Assembly (NCBI GenBank): GCA_017448845.1
Contig: JAFSKT010000076.1
Location: forward strand, 1-41,131
DNA from: Lachnospiraceae bacterium
GTDB taxonomy: Bacteria > Bacillota > Clostridia > Lachnospirales > Lachnospiraceae
Direction: 5' to 3'
Length of the DNA stretch: 41,131 bases
Of the stretch, positions 7,082 to 14,409 are shown piece by piece; position 1 is the stretch's first letter, and each line of letters opens with the position of its first letter. The notes beneath the pieces were generated by a model. That model did no database searches. It saw only the letters and a program-made list of their open reading frames with translations, and had not been told where the DNA came from. The position numbers and the translations under genes are program-made.

Positions 7082-7798
7082 TCAGATGTAATATTCAATA
7101 GGCTGTGTATTATGCCTTTTCCATTCTCCCGAATTGATAACACTTACGAAGAATTCAAATACCTTTATACCGTCAACCGTATCAGGTCTTTTATTCTTGA
7201 GGCACATCCTCTCCGGATGCCACTGGACTCCGAAAACAGGAAGTTCGGAATGGAATGCCGCCTCGATAAGTCCGTCATCACTGTACTGTGCTACATTCAT
7301 GCCTTCCCCAAGCCGCATTACCGCCTGATGATGAGCGCTGTTTGTAACTATGCTGTCTTCCTTAAAAATATCATATATAAAAGTGTCTCTTAACACAACA
7401 TTTCCGTGTACCCGGTCCGACTTATCTTCCTTATAGTCATGTTTTTCACAGTGCTCCACGTTCTGGATAAGGCTTCCGCCGAAGAAAACATTTATGATCT
7501 GATGTCCCCTGCATATACCTAGGACAGGCTTCTTAAATTTGACCGCTTCGGATAAGACCGCCAACTCATACCAGTCCAGTCTTCTGTTTAATTCCCTGCT
7601 GGCAGTGTTGCCTTCATGATAAAGAGCAGGATCCACATCAGCTCCTCCGGGAAGGATTATACCGTCAAGCTCAAATACCCTGCCGGTCCCCTCATACACA
7701 TCAAGAGTCTCGGTTCCTGCCCCGCAAGCCTCCACTGCGGCGTAATAATTTTCATTCCGGAAGGTTTGCCGGTCTCCGACTATTCCTATTGTTTTCAT
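7082..7798 (-). CDS. Class I glutamine amidotransferase / gamma-glutamyl hydrolase (peptidase C26)
   Basis: The product is 238 residues from the ATG at 7798, which has GGAAGAA just upstream; an alternative ATG at 7810 lacks a site. Motifs are Gly-Gly-Ala-Asp-Val-Asp-Pro (51-57), the nucleophile elbow Gly-Ile-Cys96-Arg-Gly-His-Gln, Ser-Ala-His-His-Gln, and the catalytic His194-Pro-Glu196. This is the PuuD-like branch that hydrolyses gamma-glutamyl bonds. It lies between the ABC ATPase and metA in one operon, so it may process an imported gamma-glutamyl compound. That role is inferred from the neighbours. Confidence 0.85.
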   Translation of the reverse strand: MKTIGIVGDRQTFRNENYYAAVEACGAGTETLDVYEGTGRVFELDGIILPGGADVDPALYHEGNTASRELNRRLDWYELAVLSEAVKFKKPVLGICRGHQIINVFFGGSLIQNVEHCEKHDYKEDKSDRVHGNVVLRDTFIYDIFKEDSIVTNSAHHQAVMRLGEGMNVAQYSDDGLIEAAFHSELPVFGVQWHPERMCLKNKRPDTVDGIKVFEFFVSVINSGEWKRHNTQPIEYYI

Positions 7799-7814
7799 CT
7801 GTTCTTCCATTCTG

Positions 7815-8540
7815 TCAGTTTTTGATCGATTCAAGAAAATCCCTGGCTCTGTCCGTACCGGGCTCCGAAAAGAATTTCTCGGGAGTGTTGATCTCAAGTA
7901 TCCTGCCGTCATCCATAAATACGACCCGGTCGGATACCTGTTTTGCAAAATTCATCTCATGGGTCACTATCATCATGGTCATTCCGTCATCAGCCAGTTC
8001 CGTCATGACATCAAGCACCTCATTTATCATTTCGGGATCCAGCGCACTTGTCGGCTCATCAAAAAGCATGACCTTGGGGTTCATTGCAAGTGACCTCGCA
8101 ATGGCAACTCTTTGCTGCTGTCCGCCCGATAATTGTATCGGATACTTGTCCGCCTGGGAATCCACACCCACCCGTTTTAACAGTCTCATGGCTTCTTCCT
8201 TTGCTTCGGCATGGGATTTATGCAGCACTTCCACCGGCGCAAGAGTAACATTTTCCAGTATTGTTTTATGGGCAAAAAGGTTAAAGGATTGGAACACCAT
8301 GCCTATCTTTGATCTTATGGCCGCAAGGTCTTTACCGTCCTCGGGAAGGGGCTCACCCTCGATCAGTATCTCTCCCGAATCAATGGTTTCAAGCCTGTTC
8401 ACCGTTCTGCACAGGGTTGATTTTCCGGAACCGGAGGGCCCGATGATCACCACAACCTCTCCTTTATCGACTGAGAGATCAATATCCTTTAATACATGAT
8501 GATCCCCGTAGTATTTATTCAGCTTTTTTATTTCTATCAT
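7815..8540 (-). CDS. Polar amino-acid ABC transporter, ATPase (GlnQ/HisP type)
   Basis: The 241-residue ATPase has Walker A Gly-Pro-Ser-Gly-Ser-Gly-Lys-Ser (34-41), a Q-loop at about 82-84, the signature Leu-Ser-Gly-Gly-Gln-Gln-Gln (137-143), Walker B ending Leu-Phe-Asp-Glu-Pro (159-163) and the H-loop Thr-His-Glu-Met. It overlaps the permease gene by 4 bp. It powers uptake by the two permeases and the binding lipoprotein encoded upstream. The HAAT-class sequence cannot define the substrate; sulfur amino acids are plausible given metA in the operon. Confidence 0.92.
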   Translation of the reverse strand: MIEIKKLNKYYGDHHVLKDIDLSVDKGEVVVIIGPSGSGKSTLCRTVNRLETIDSGEILIEGEPLPEDGKDLAAIRSKIGMVFQSFNLFAHKTILENVTLAPVEVLHKSHAEAKEEAMRLLKRVGVDSQADKYPIQLSGGQQQRVAIARSLAMNPKVMLFDEPTSALDPEMINEVLDVMTELADDGMTMMIVTHEMNFAKQVSDRVVFMDDGRILEINTPEKFFSEPGTDRARDFLESIKN

Positions 8541-9361
8541 AATAGGCTTCTCTCTTTCCTGTGCCCGGCATAATATGCAGCCGCTTTGTTCAATAGGTAA
8601 TTTATTATGATGTAGATCACTGCAGCAAGAAGATATACTGAAAGCATGGCATCATAATTTGATATCAGCACGCTTGCATTTTGCATAAGATCCGGAAAAT
8701 TCACCACATATGCGAAAGTAGTATCCTTAACAACGATCACAAGCTCCGAAAGAAGAGCGGGTATAACATAACGAAACGCCTGGGGAAATACGATCTTTAA
8801 GAACACCTTTCGCTCGACCATTCCGAGAGACAGTGCCGCTTCCCTCTGTCCCTTCGGAACAGCATTTACTCCGGAGCGGAGAACCTCGGCAACAACTCCG
8901 CAGGCCGACAGAGCAACCGGCAGCGTGATCTTCCAGAAGGATGCCAGCTTCAACCCGAACTGTGGTGCCACCAAAAAGAAGAAATAAACAAAAAGCAGGG
9001 TGGGAACGCCCCTTGTAAACTCTATTAAAGCCGTACATATCTTAACCGCTGCTTTTTTACCGCTTATCCTTCCGGTCATCAGGATAAAGCCCAGGATAAA
9101 TGCCAGAACTCCCGATGTAAGCGCCACTTCGACGGTTCCTATAAGTCCCCGGAACAAAAATCTCCAGGTACTGAGTCTCCCAAAGAAAAACCAGTATTTA
9201 CCGTCCAACTGTCCGGTAATATAAAACCTGTGCACCATAAGAGCAAACAGTAAGATAATAAGCACTGTGCTCATAGCGGTGACAGCTTTGATCCGCTTTT
9301 TAAGCTTTGGTCCGGGCTCTTCATACAGCACATCTTTTATTGAAACATGACCGGCATTCAT
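8537..9361 (-). CDS. Polar amino-acid ABC transporter permease
   Basis: The 274-residue membrane protein has an extra N-terminal helix (about 27-48) before a HisM/GlnP-type permease domain. The coupling EAA-like loop contains Glu-Val-Leu-Arg-Ser-Gly, Gly-Gln-Arg-Glu-Ala-Ala, then Ser-Leu-Gly-Met at about 160-182. The next four helices complete the domain. It overlaps the second permease gene by 4 bp on one side and the ATPase gene by 4 bp on the other, so the heterodimeric pore and ATPase are translated together. Confidence 0.9.
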   Translation of the reverse strand: MNAGHVSIKDVLYEEPGPKLKKRIKAVTAMSTVLIILLFALMVHRFYITGQLDGKYWFFFGRLSTWRFLFRGLIGTVEVALTSGVLAFILGFILMTGRISGKKAAVKICTALIEFTRGVPTLLFVYFFFLVAPQFGLKLASFWKITLPVALSACGVVAEVLRSGVNAVPKGQREAALSLGMVERKVFLKIVFPQAFRYVIPALLSELVIVVKDTTFAYVVNFPDLMQNASVLISNYDAMLSVYLLAAVIYIIINYLLNKAAAYYAGHRKERSLL

Positions 9362-10017
9362 CGCATGAGCCTCACTTTCCGGTCGATCAGATTACCTGCA
9401 AAACCTATTACGAGCGCAGTCATACAGTATAAAAAAGCAGAGATCATGAATGCTGTGATCCCTCCTACGGCATGTGTATTGATATGGCTTACGATTCCCG
9501 TAAGATCCGTGGGATTAAGCGGAACCTGTGAAGCCAGGGCCGTTGTCAGCATGATGGCCACGAGAAGATTTGTAAGAGGCAGTACACTGAAACGGAGCGC
9601 CTGCGGAATGACGACCTTCCTTATGATCTGGGAAAAGGTCATACCTAATGACCTGGCAGCTTCTATCTGTCCCGGATCAATGGTATTTATACCCGCCATC
9701 AGATACTCTGAGCAGAATGCGGAGGGTATCAGGGAAGCAGCTATCAGCACACAGGCAAAATAAGACAGCACCACATCAAGATACGGAAGGGCATAAACCA
9801 AAAGTATCAGTAATGAAGCGCCGGGTATGTTTCTGAATATCTGTACATAAAGCTCGGAAACTGCTCTTAACGGCTTAATGGGGCTTACCCTCATTACAGT
9901 GACCACGATCCCTATAACAAAGGATATGATCGCCGCAAAGAAAGTAAGCTCCCATGTTGTTAATAGTGCAAGAACGTACCGGCTTCCGTACTCTGAAAGA
10001 AGCTCGTAAACGCTCAT
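9358..10017 (-). CDS. Polar amino-acid ABC transporter permease
   Basis: The 219-residue protein has five transmembrane helices and the HisQ-type signature around Gly-Gln-Ile-Glu-Ala-Ala-Arg-Ser-Leu-Gly-Met at about 135-145. It is the first permease of the pair and begins 3 bp after the stop of the binding-protein gene. With its partner permease it should form the membrane channel. Confidence 0.9.
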   Translation of the reverse strand: MSVYELLSEYGSRYVLALLTTWELTFFAAIISFVIGIVVTVMRVSPIKPLRAVSELYVQIFRNIPGASLLILLVYALPYLDVVLSYFACVLIAASLIPSAFCSEYLMAGINTIDPGQIEAARSLGMTFSQIIRKVVIPQALRFSVLPLTNLLVAIMLTTALASQVPLNPTDLTGIVSHINTHAVGGITAFMISAFLYCMTALVIGFAGNLIDRKVRLMR

Positions 10018-10020
10018 TTA

Positions 10021-10977
10021 TTATTCTCCCACCGTTGGTGCCGCCGGTGCGGTCTTAATCCCGGTACGGTCGCCCAGGCTTATCTTCCAGAGCTTTTCCC
10101 AGGTGCCGTTTTCTATTGTCTTCCTTAAAAACTCATTTACGAATTCCACTCCGTCAGATCCGAGAGGAAGTCCGATCCCGTAACTGTCGTCCGGTCCGAA
10201 TACATCTCCGGCAATTTCATATGCGTCCGGGTTTTTAGCGATGGCATTTAAGAGCAGGGTGTAATCCGTAACATAGGCATCTACTCTCTTCTGCTCCACT
10301 GCTGTACGGGCTTCCAGGTCATTTGTAAACTCCTGTACCACTGCTTCCGGCGCATATTCAGCGAGGATATCGGGTCCGGTGGAGCCTGACTGGGTGGCAA
10401 CAGTCTTTCCCTTAAGGCTGTCAACTCCCGTGATATCGCTGTTTCCCTTCTTTACAAGGACTGCCTGCCTCGATGAATAATAAGGTCCCGCAAAGGAAAT
10501 GACTTCTTTTCTCTGATCCGTGATCGAATAAGTAGCAAATTCTGCATCCACCTGTCCGCTCTGAAGTACGGATTCACGGGTACTTGAATCAACCTGTGTG
10601 ATCTCATACTTTGATTCATCTCCTAAAATATAACGGGCAAGGAGCTGGTAAAGACCGGCGTCAAATCCTCTTATTCCGTTATCCGTCTCATCCAGCTGGC
10701 TGAAAAGATAGGAAGTACGGGTTCCACCGACTCTGAGCACTCCCGCTTTCTTTACCGCCGACGCCCAGCTGTTCCCTTCGATATCAGCATCATCGGCTGT
10801 TATTCCCGATGCTATCAGGGAATCAAAAGCGTTTTTATCAATGGCGGTACCCTCCGGTTCTTCCGCGCTCTTTTCCGGCGCACTGCCGGCACCTGTACCG
10901 CAGGCCGTCAGACCTGTTACAAGTGCAGCTGAAAGTGAGATCATTATTAATTTTCTGATCAGTTTCTTCATGTTCAT
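10021..10977 (-). CDS. Amino-acid ABC transporter substrate-binding lipoprotein
   Basis: The start is the ATG at 10977, directly after the strong site AAAGGAGGAG; the longer open frame reads back into a tRNA-like element and is not translated in my view. The 318-residue protein has a lipoprotein signal ending Gly-Leu-Thr-Ala-Cys26, then a type 2 periplasmic-binding fold of the polar amino-acid group: Leu-Arg-Val-Gly-Gly, Gly-Phe-Asp-Ala-Gly-Leu, Asp-Ala-Glu-Phe-Ala, Thr-Val-Ala-Thr-Gln-Ser-Gly-Ser-Thr. It is anchored on the outer face of the membrane and delivers the ligand to the permeases encoded next. Its ribosome binding site lies inside a hairpin (see the leader entries). Confidence 0.92.
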   Translation of the reverse strand: MNMKKLIRKLIMISLSAALVTGLTACGTGAGSAPEKSAEEPEGTAIDKNAFDSLIASGITADDADIEGNSWASAVKKAGVLRVGGTRTSYLFSQLDETDNGIRGFDAGLYQLLARYILGDESKYEITQVDSSTRESVLQSGQVDAEFATYSITDQRKEVISFAGPYYSSRQAVLVKKGNSDITGVDSLKGKTVATQSGSTGPDILAEYAPEAVVQEFTNDLEARTAVEQKRVDAYVTDYTLLLNAIAKNPDAYEIAGDVFGPDDSYGIGLPLGSDGVEFVNEFLRKTIENGTWEKLWKISLGDRTGIKTAPAAPTVGE

Positions 10978-10982
10978 AATCT

Positions 10983-11020
10983 CCTCCTTTAAAATAAAGG
11001 GAGGCCTTTTATGACCTCCC
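10983..11020 (-). promoter_or_regulatory. Mutually exclusive terminator / SD-sequestering hairpins in the ABC operon leader
   Basis: On the minus strand, GGGAGG (11020-11015) can pair with CCTCCC (11004-10999), followed by TTTATTTT, forming a terminator-like hairpin. The same CCTCCC together with TTTA (11004-10995, one bulged C) can instead pair with TAAAGGAGG (10991-10983), which contains the Shine-Dalgarno sequence of the binding-protein gene, with a TTT loop. The two hairpins share bases 10999-11004 and cannot form together. No promoter fits between this element and the start codon at 10977, so it is part of the mRNA leader. The pairing is seen in the sequence; the switching is inferred. 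Confidence 0.55.
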
Positions 11021-11025
11021 GTTCG

Positions 11026-11095
11026 CGATACCGGCCGGACTTGAACCGGCAACTTCAGCTTATGAAACCTATGCCATTCCTGCGGCTACGGTATC
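11026..11095 (-). tRNA. tRNA-like element with CAU anticodon (degenerate tRNA-Met or regulatory mimic)
   Basis: About 70 nt fold as a cloverleaf: a perfect 7-bp acceptor stem (GATACCG/CGGTATC), T8-A9, a short D-arm (GCC/GGC plus a G-U pair, six-base loop containing GG), an anticodon arm with loop TTCATAA, a 4-nt variable loop, and a perfect 5-bp T-stem (GCCGG/CCGGC) with loop TTCAAGT. The T33, A37 and TTCRA bases are canonical. Departures from a working tRNA are a weak anticodon stem (one mismatch, two wobble pairs), a shortened D-loop, C in place of A14 and discriminator G. It sits in the leader of the ABC/metA operon, 6 nt before the hairpin pair. It may be an unusual tRNA-Met, a decayed tRNA, or a tRNA mimic. 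Confidence 0.5.
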
Positions 11096-11230
11096 AAGTG
11101 ATGCTGCAAGTATGACATATATGATCTGTTTTGTATAATACTTATTATCTGTCGTCAGTTATAGTTTTTCTCTATATCACTATATCTGCTCTGATCCCCT
11201 CCACATCTCCGAAATCCTGCTATTCCTTTA

Positions 11231-11482
11231 CTACAACACCGGCTTATTCTTCTTTGCCTCTTTCTTATAGTTGTCCATGGCCCTGGATGCGGCTTTTCTC
11301 TTCTTGTCCCTTGAATTATTCATAAGTGCCTTCCCCTTTTCTATCAATTGGGAGGTAGCGTTCTCTACGTCGGTAAGTAAAGGGTTCTTCTGAGAGGAAC
11401 CAACAATATCTTTTGAGTAGTTTAAGTTATCCTCTATAATTTGGGTAAGTTTAGTAATTGTTTCATATGGGAATCCAGCCAT
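11231..11482 (-). CDS. Small helical hypothetical protein
   Basis: The 83-residue protein is predicted all-helical, with an acidic and polar first half and a Lys/Arg-rich C-terminal part. There is no cysteine, signal peptide or transmembrane helix. The start ATG follows GAGAGG. A promoter with perfect TATAAT lies about 85 bp upstream, at the end of the LysR gene. I do not recognise the family. Its base composition and length are compatible with a real gene, but no functional motif is visible. Confidence 0.6.
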   Translation of the reverse strand: MAGFPYETITKLTQIIEDNLNYSKDIVGSSQKNPLLTDVENATSQLIEKGKALMNNSRDKKRKAASRAMDNYKKEAKKNKPVL

Positions 11483-11567
11483 TTTGTTTCCTCTCTTTCC
11501 TGTTCAGAGATAAAGTGTCTTATGACTATATATACAAACGTATCAGAAAAAGACGCCTGATTTGTGT

Positions 11568-11596
11568 ATTATAACATCTTTGAGGTCTTGTCTGAA
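11568..11596 (-). promoter_or_regulatory. Probable promoter for the small protein at 11231-11482
   Basis: On the minus strand TTCAGA (11596-11591) and TATAAT (11573-11568) are spaced by 17 bp. The -10 box overlaps the stop codon of the lysR-type gene. Confidence 0.5.
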
Positions 11597-12465
11597 AATG
11601 ACTGCTGCAACTGTTCAAGAAATCTTTCGGCAATCGGTGTGAAAGTCTGATAACGGTTCCAGGCAATATAAAGTTTCGTTTCCGCTGTTGGTGTGAGCGG
11701 ACGAAACACAAGACCACTGCCTTCAGAAGTATCGATAAGGTGGTTAAATGTCAGCAGATATCCGAGACCTTCTTTTGCAAAGATGGAACCGTTATAGGAA
11801 AGACGGAAGGATCCCTCCAGCTTCATTTCAGGAAATGATGCTCCGGCCCACTCTTTGATCTCATTATTCCATGCCTGTTCGGAACAAAAGAGAGACAGTC
11901 CGACCAGATCTTTTGCACGGATCGTCTTCTTCTTTGCGAGAGGATCATCTTCAGGTATCACAAGCCCCCACTTATCACTTTCCGGGAATTCAATATATTC
12001 ATATTTACGACTGTCAGGATATTCAGCCAAAACAAGAAAATCCAGCAGTCCTTTGTCGAGTTTGTCTGCAATCTGTTCTGTATCGCCGCTTGTGATGTGG
12101 TAATGAAGGTTCGGATAGCGTGTCTTGAATTCTTTTATAACTCTCGCAAGATATTTAATCTGATAGGATTCCGCAAGACCGAGGTATAGTTCGCCTCCGG
12201 TGATGTCATCAAGGGATACGAATTCCTGCTCGATCTTATCAGCCATACTGATCAGGTCTTCTGCACGGTTCCGAAGAAGGATGCCTTCATCCGTCAGACG
12301 GATGCTGAAACTGTGACGGGTAAAGAGCTTCTTTCTCAGTTCATCCTCAAGGGCTTTCAATTGCTTTGAAAGCGTGGGCTGTGTGACATGCAGAAGATCC
12401 GCAGCGCGTGTCATATTTTCTTCCCTTGCAACGGCAAGGAAGTATCTAAGGGTTCTTATTTCCAT
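11569..12465 (-). CDS. LysR-family transcriptional regulator
   Basis: The protein has 298 residues from the ATG at 12465, preceded at good distance by AAAGG; the upstream ATG at 12474 is too close to that site. Residues 1-60 form the winged helix-turn-helix (Met-Glu-Ile-Arg-Thr-Leu-Arg-Tyr-Phe, Asn-Met-Thr-Arg-Ala-Ala, Gln-Pro-Thr-Leu-Ser). The rest is the co-inducer-binding domain. It is divergent from the cluster at 12606-14995, and a LysR-type dyad lies in the gap, so it probably controls that cluster and itself. The inducer is unknown. Confidence 0.93.
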   Translation of the reverse strand: MEIRTLRYFLAVAREENMTRAADLLHVTQPTLSKQLKALEDELRKKLFTRHSFSIRLTDEGILLRNRAEDLISMADKIEQEFVSLDDITGGELYLGLAESYQIKYLARVIKEFKTRYPNLHYHITSGDTEQIADKLDKGLLDFLVLAEYPDSRKYEYIEFPESDKWGLVIPEDDPLAKKKTIRAKDLVGLSLFCSEQAWNNEIKEWAGASFPEMKLEGSFRLSYNGSIFAKEGLGYLLTFNHLIDTSEGSGLVFRPLTPTAETKLYIAWNRYQTFTPIAERFLEQLQQSFSDKTSKML

Positions 12466-12491
12466 GAGGATCATCCTTTCATACTATCGTT

Positions 12492-12512
12492 GATATTCCA
12501 AAAAGGCATATC
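12492..12512. promoter_or_regulatory. LysR-type operator (T-N11-A dyad)
   Basis: GATAT (12492-12496) and ATATC (12508-12512) form a perfect dyad separated by 11 bp, with an inner CC/GG symmetry. It lies 27 bp upstream of the lysR-type start codon and about 95 bp before the divergent cluster, the usual place for a LysR binding site. Confidence 0.6.
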
Positions 12513-12605
12513 ACGATATTCATTATAACCATTAGCGAGGATTCGTTCAAGCGTTTATGATAGGAACTGTAAAGAAAAGAATCTATGCAGGATGCGAGGA
12601 ATACC

Positions 12606-12836
12606 ATGGATCTGAAACGATTGAAGCAAAACCTGTCCGATGCGGGTTGCTGCAAAAAAACAACTGAGGACGTCATAAGGATGTGTGAATCCGGAAACAT
12701 GGCAGGTGCCCTGCAAATGATGAGGAAAGACCGGTGCAGGCTGATGGATGAGCTGCACGAGAGCGGAAGGAAGGTCGATTGCCTGGATTTTCTGATCCGT
12801 ACCACGGAAAAGGAAATGAAGCAGGCAGACCGGTAG
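12606..12836 (+). CDS. Small conserved helical protein of the hydrolase cluster
   Basis: The 76-residue protein starts at the ATG at 12606, preceded by GCGAGGA at good spacing; an earlier in-frame ATG at 12585 lacks a site. It is helical, with Gly-Cys-Cys near residue 15, then Asp-Arg-Cys-Arg-Leu-Met-Asp-Glu-Leu-His, and an Asp-Cys-Leu-Asp-Phe-Leu-Ile segment near the C-terminus. I recall similar standalone proteins next to LysR and oxidoreductase genes in Clostridia, but no function is known. It is followed within 17 bp by the alpha/beta hydrolase gene. Confidence 0.7.
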   Translation: MDLKRLKQNLSDAGCCKKTTEDVIRMCESGNMAGALQMMRKDRCRLMDELHESGRKVDCLDFLIRTTEKEMKQADR

Positions 12837-12853
12837 AATTGGAGGTAATCACG

Positions 12854-13855
12854 ATGATAAAGAAAGAGGAACTGAATCTTACACAGGAATGGGATAAGAC
12901 TTTCCCGAAGAGCGATAAGGCAGATCACAGCAAGGTGACTTTTGTGAATCGTTACGGAATCACGCTGGCAGCTGACATGTATGTTCCCAAGAATGCTGAA
13001 GGAAAACTTCCTGCAATAGCCGTAAGCGGACCTTTTGGAGCAGTAAAGGAACAGAGTTCCGGCCTGTACGCACAGACTATGGCTGAGAGGGGATTTCTGA
13101 CGATAGCTTTTGATCCTTCCTTTACGGGCGAGAGCGGAGGATATCCAAGATATATGGCTTCACCTGATATCAATACGGAGGATTTTATGGCGGCGGTAGA
13201 TTTTCTCTCCCTGAATGAAAAGGTGGATTCGGACAGGATCGGCATTCTGGGAATCTGCGGATGGGGTGGAATGGCGATCAATACCGCGGCACTTGATACC
13301 AGGATCAAGGCTACCGTAGCATCTACCATGTATGACATGACCAGAGTAGGGGCAAAGGGCTACTTTGATTCTGAAGACAGTGAAGAAGCCCGTTATAAAC
13401 AGAGAGCAGCCATTTGCGCACAGAGACTTGAAGACTTAAAAGCCGGTGAATACAAGCGTGCAGGCGGCGTTGTGGATCCTCTTCCTGAAGCTGCTCCGTT
13501 TTTTGTGAAGGATTACTATGACTATTACAAGACAGACCGCGGATATCACGTAAGAAGCCTTAATTCCAATGATGGCTGGAACGTGATCGGATGCGAGTCA
13601 TTCATAAATCAGCCAATCCTTAAATACAGTAACGAGATCAGAAGTGCAGTTTTGCTGATACATGGAGAGAAGGCGCATTCCTGCTATTTTTCAAAGGATG
13701 CATATTCTGATATGGTGAAGGACAGTAAGTATGCGGACAACAAGGAACTTCTTATCATTCCTGACGCAGTACATACAGATCTTTATGATGGCGGCGATAA
13801 AGACTATATTCCTTTTGACAAGCTCCAGAGTTTTTATGAGCAGTATCTGCAGTAA
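12854..13855 (+). CDS. Alpha/beta hydrolase with Cys nucleophile (YcjY/dienelactone hydrolase-like)
   Basis: The start ATG at 12854 follows GGAGGTAATCACG, giving 333 residues; upstream in-frame codons are not needed. The fold is indicated by Val-Ser-Gly-Pro-Phe-Gly (oxyanion region, about 57-62) and the nucleophile elbow Gly-Ile-Cys135-Gly-Trp-Gly-Gly, where Cys replaces the usual Ser. Late in the protein come Leu-Leu-Ile-His-Gly-Glu-Lys-Ala and a His in Asp-Ala-Val-His-Thr-Asp. Cys nucleophiles occur in dienelactone hydrolases and some YcjY-like proteins. The substrate is unknown; the neighbours suggest detoxification of a reactive compound. Confidence 0.85.
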   Translation: MIKKEELNLTQEWDKTFPKSDKADHSKVTFVNRYGITLAADMYVPKNAEGKLPAIAVSGPFGAVKEQSSGLYAQTMAERGFLTIAFDPSFTGESGGYPRYMASPDINTEDFMAAVDFLSLNEKVDSDRIGILGICGWGGMAINTAALDTRIKATVASTMYDMTRVGAKGYFDSEDSEEARYKQRAAICAQRLEDLKAGEYKRAGGVVDPLPEAAPFFVKDYYDYYKTDRGYHVRSLNSNDGWNVIGCESFINQPILKYSNEIRSAVLLIHGEKAHSCYFSKDAYSDMVKDSKYADNKELLIIPDAVHTDLYDGGDKDYIPFDKLQSFYEQYLQ

Positions 13856-13866
13856 GGGAGGTCATT

Positions 13867-14409
13867 ATGAGTAAGGTGATTGTTATTTCAACCAGCCTGC
13901 GGGCAAAGAGCAATTCGGATATCTTGACGGAGCAGCTGATCGCAGGTGCTAAGGATGCCGGACATGAGGTGGAGCATATCAGCCTTAAGGGTAAGAAGAT
14001 CGGTTTTTGTATCGGCTGTCTTGCCTGCCAGAAGACGCAGCAGTGCGTTCTGAAGGACGATGCCATAGAGATTGCAGAGAAGGTAAAAAATGCAGATACG
14101 CTTGTTTTTGCCACACCGATCTATTACTACGAGATGAGCGGGCAGATGAAGACACTGCTTGACAGGCTGAATCCGCTTTATCCTTCTGATTATAGATTCC
14201 GTAAGGTATATATGCTTTCCGTGGCTTATGAGGATGAAGAGTATGTACCTGAGAAAGCGGTAAGCGGGCTTCAGGGCTGGGTGGACTGCTTTGAAAAGGC
14301 AGAGTTTGCCGGATCACTGTTCTGCGGCGGAATCTCAGATCCGGGAGAGGCAGACGGAAAGGATACAGAGAAAGATGAAGCATATCAGTTTGGAAGGGCT
14401 CTGGAATAA
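13867..14409 (+). CDS. Flavodoxin-fold NAD(P)H-dependent reductase (iron-sulfur flavoprotein-like)
   Basis: The 180-residue protein starts behind AAGGGAGGTCATT. It has the FMN phosphate loop Ser-Thr-Ser-Leu-Arg-Ala-Lys-Ser-Asn-Ser (8-17), a cysteine motif Cys48-x2-Cys51-x2-Cys54 with a further Cys60, and the second flavin-binding segment Ala-Thr-Pro-Ile-Tyr-Tyr-Tyr. It is expected to be a cytoplasmic FMN oxidoreductase. It is co-transcribed with the hydrolase 11 bp upstream, and the lipoprotein gene downstream begins inside its end. Confidence 0.88.
   Translation: MSKVIVISTSLRAKSNSDILTEQLIAGAKDAGHEVEHISLKGKKIGFCIGCLACQKTQQCVLKDDAIEIAEKVKNADTLVFATPIYYYEMSGQMKTLLDRLNPLYPSDYRFRKVYMLSVAYEDEEYVPEKAVSGLQGWVDCFEKAEFAGSLFCGGISDPGEADGKDTEKDEAYQFGRALE

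Noticed and set aside
10977..11052. Longer open frame for the ABC binding protein starting at 11052.
   Set aside because: It reads through the T-arm and acceptor of the tRNA-like element and has no ribosome binding site; the ATG at 10977 has a strong one and begins a lipoprotein signal.
10977..11180. T-box or SAM riboswitch upstream of the ABC/metA operon.
   Set aside because: No T-box core (GGGTGGNACCGCG-like) and no SAM-I core sequences were seen; the element is itself shaped like a tRNA.
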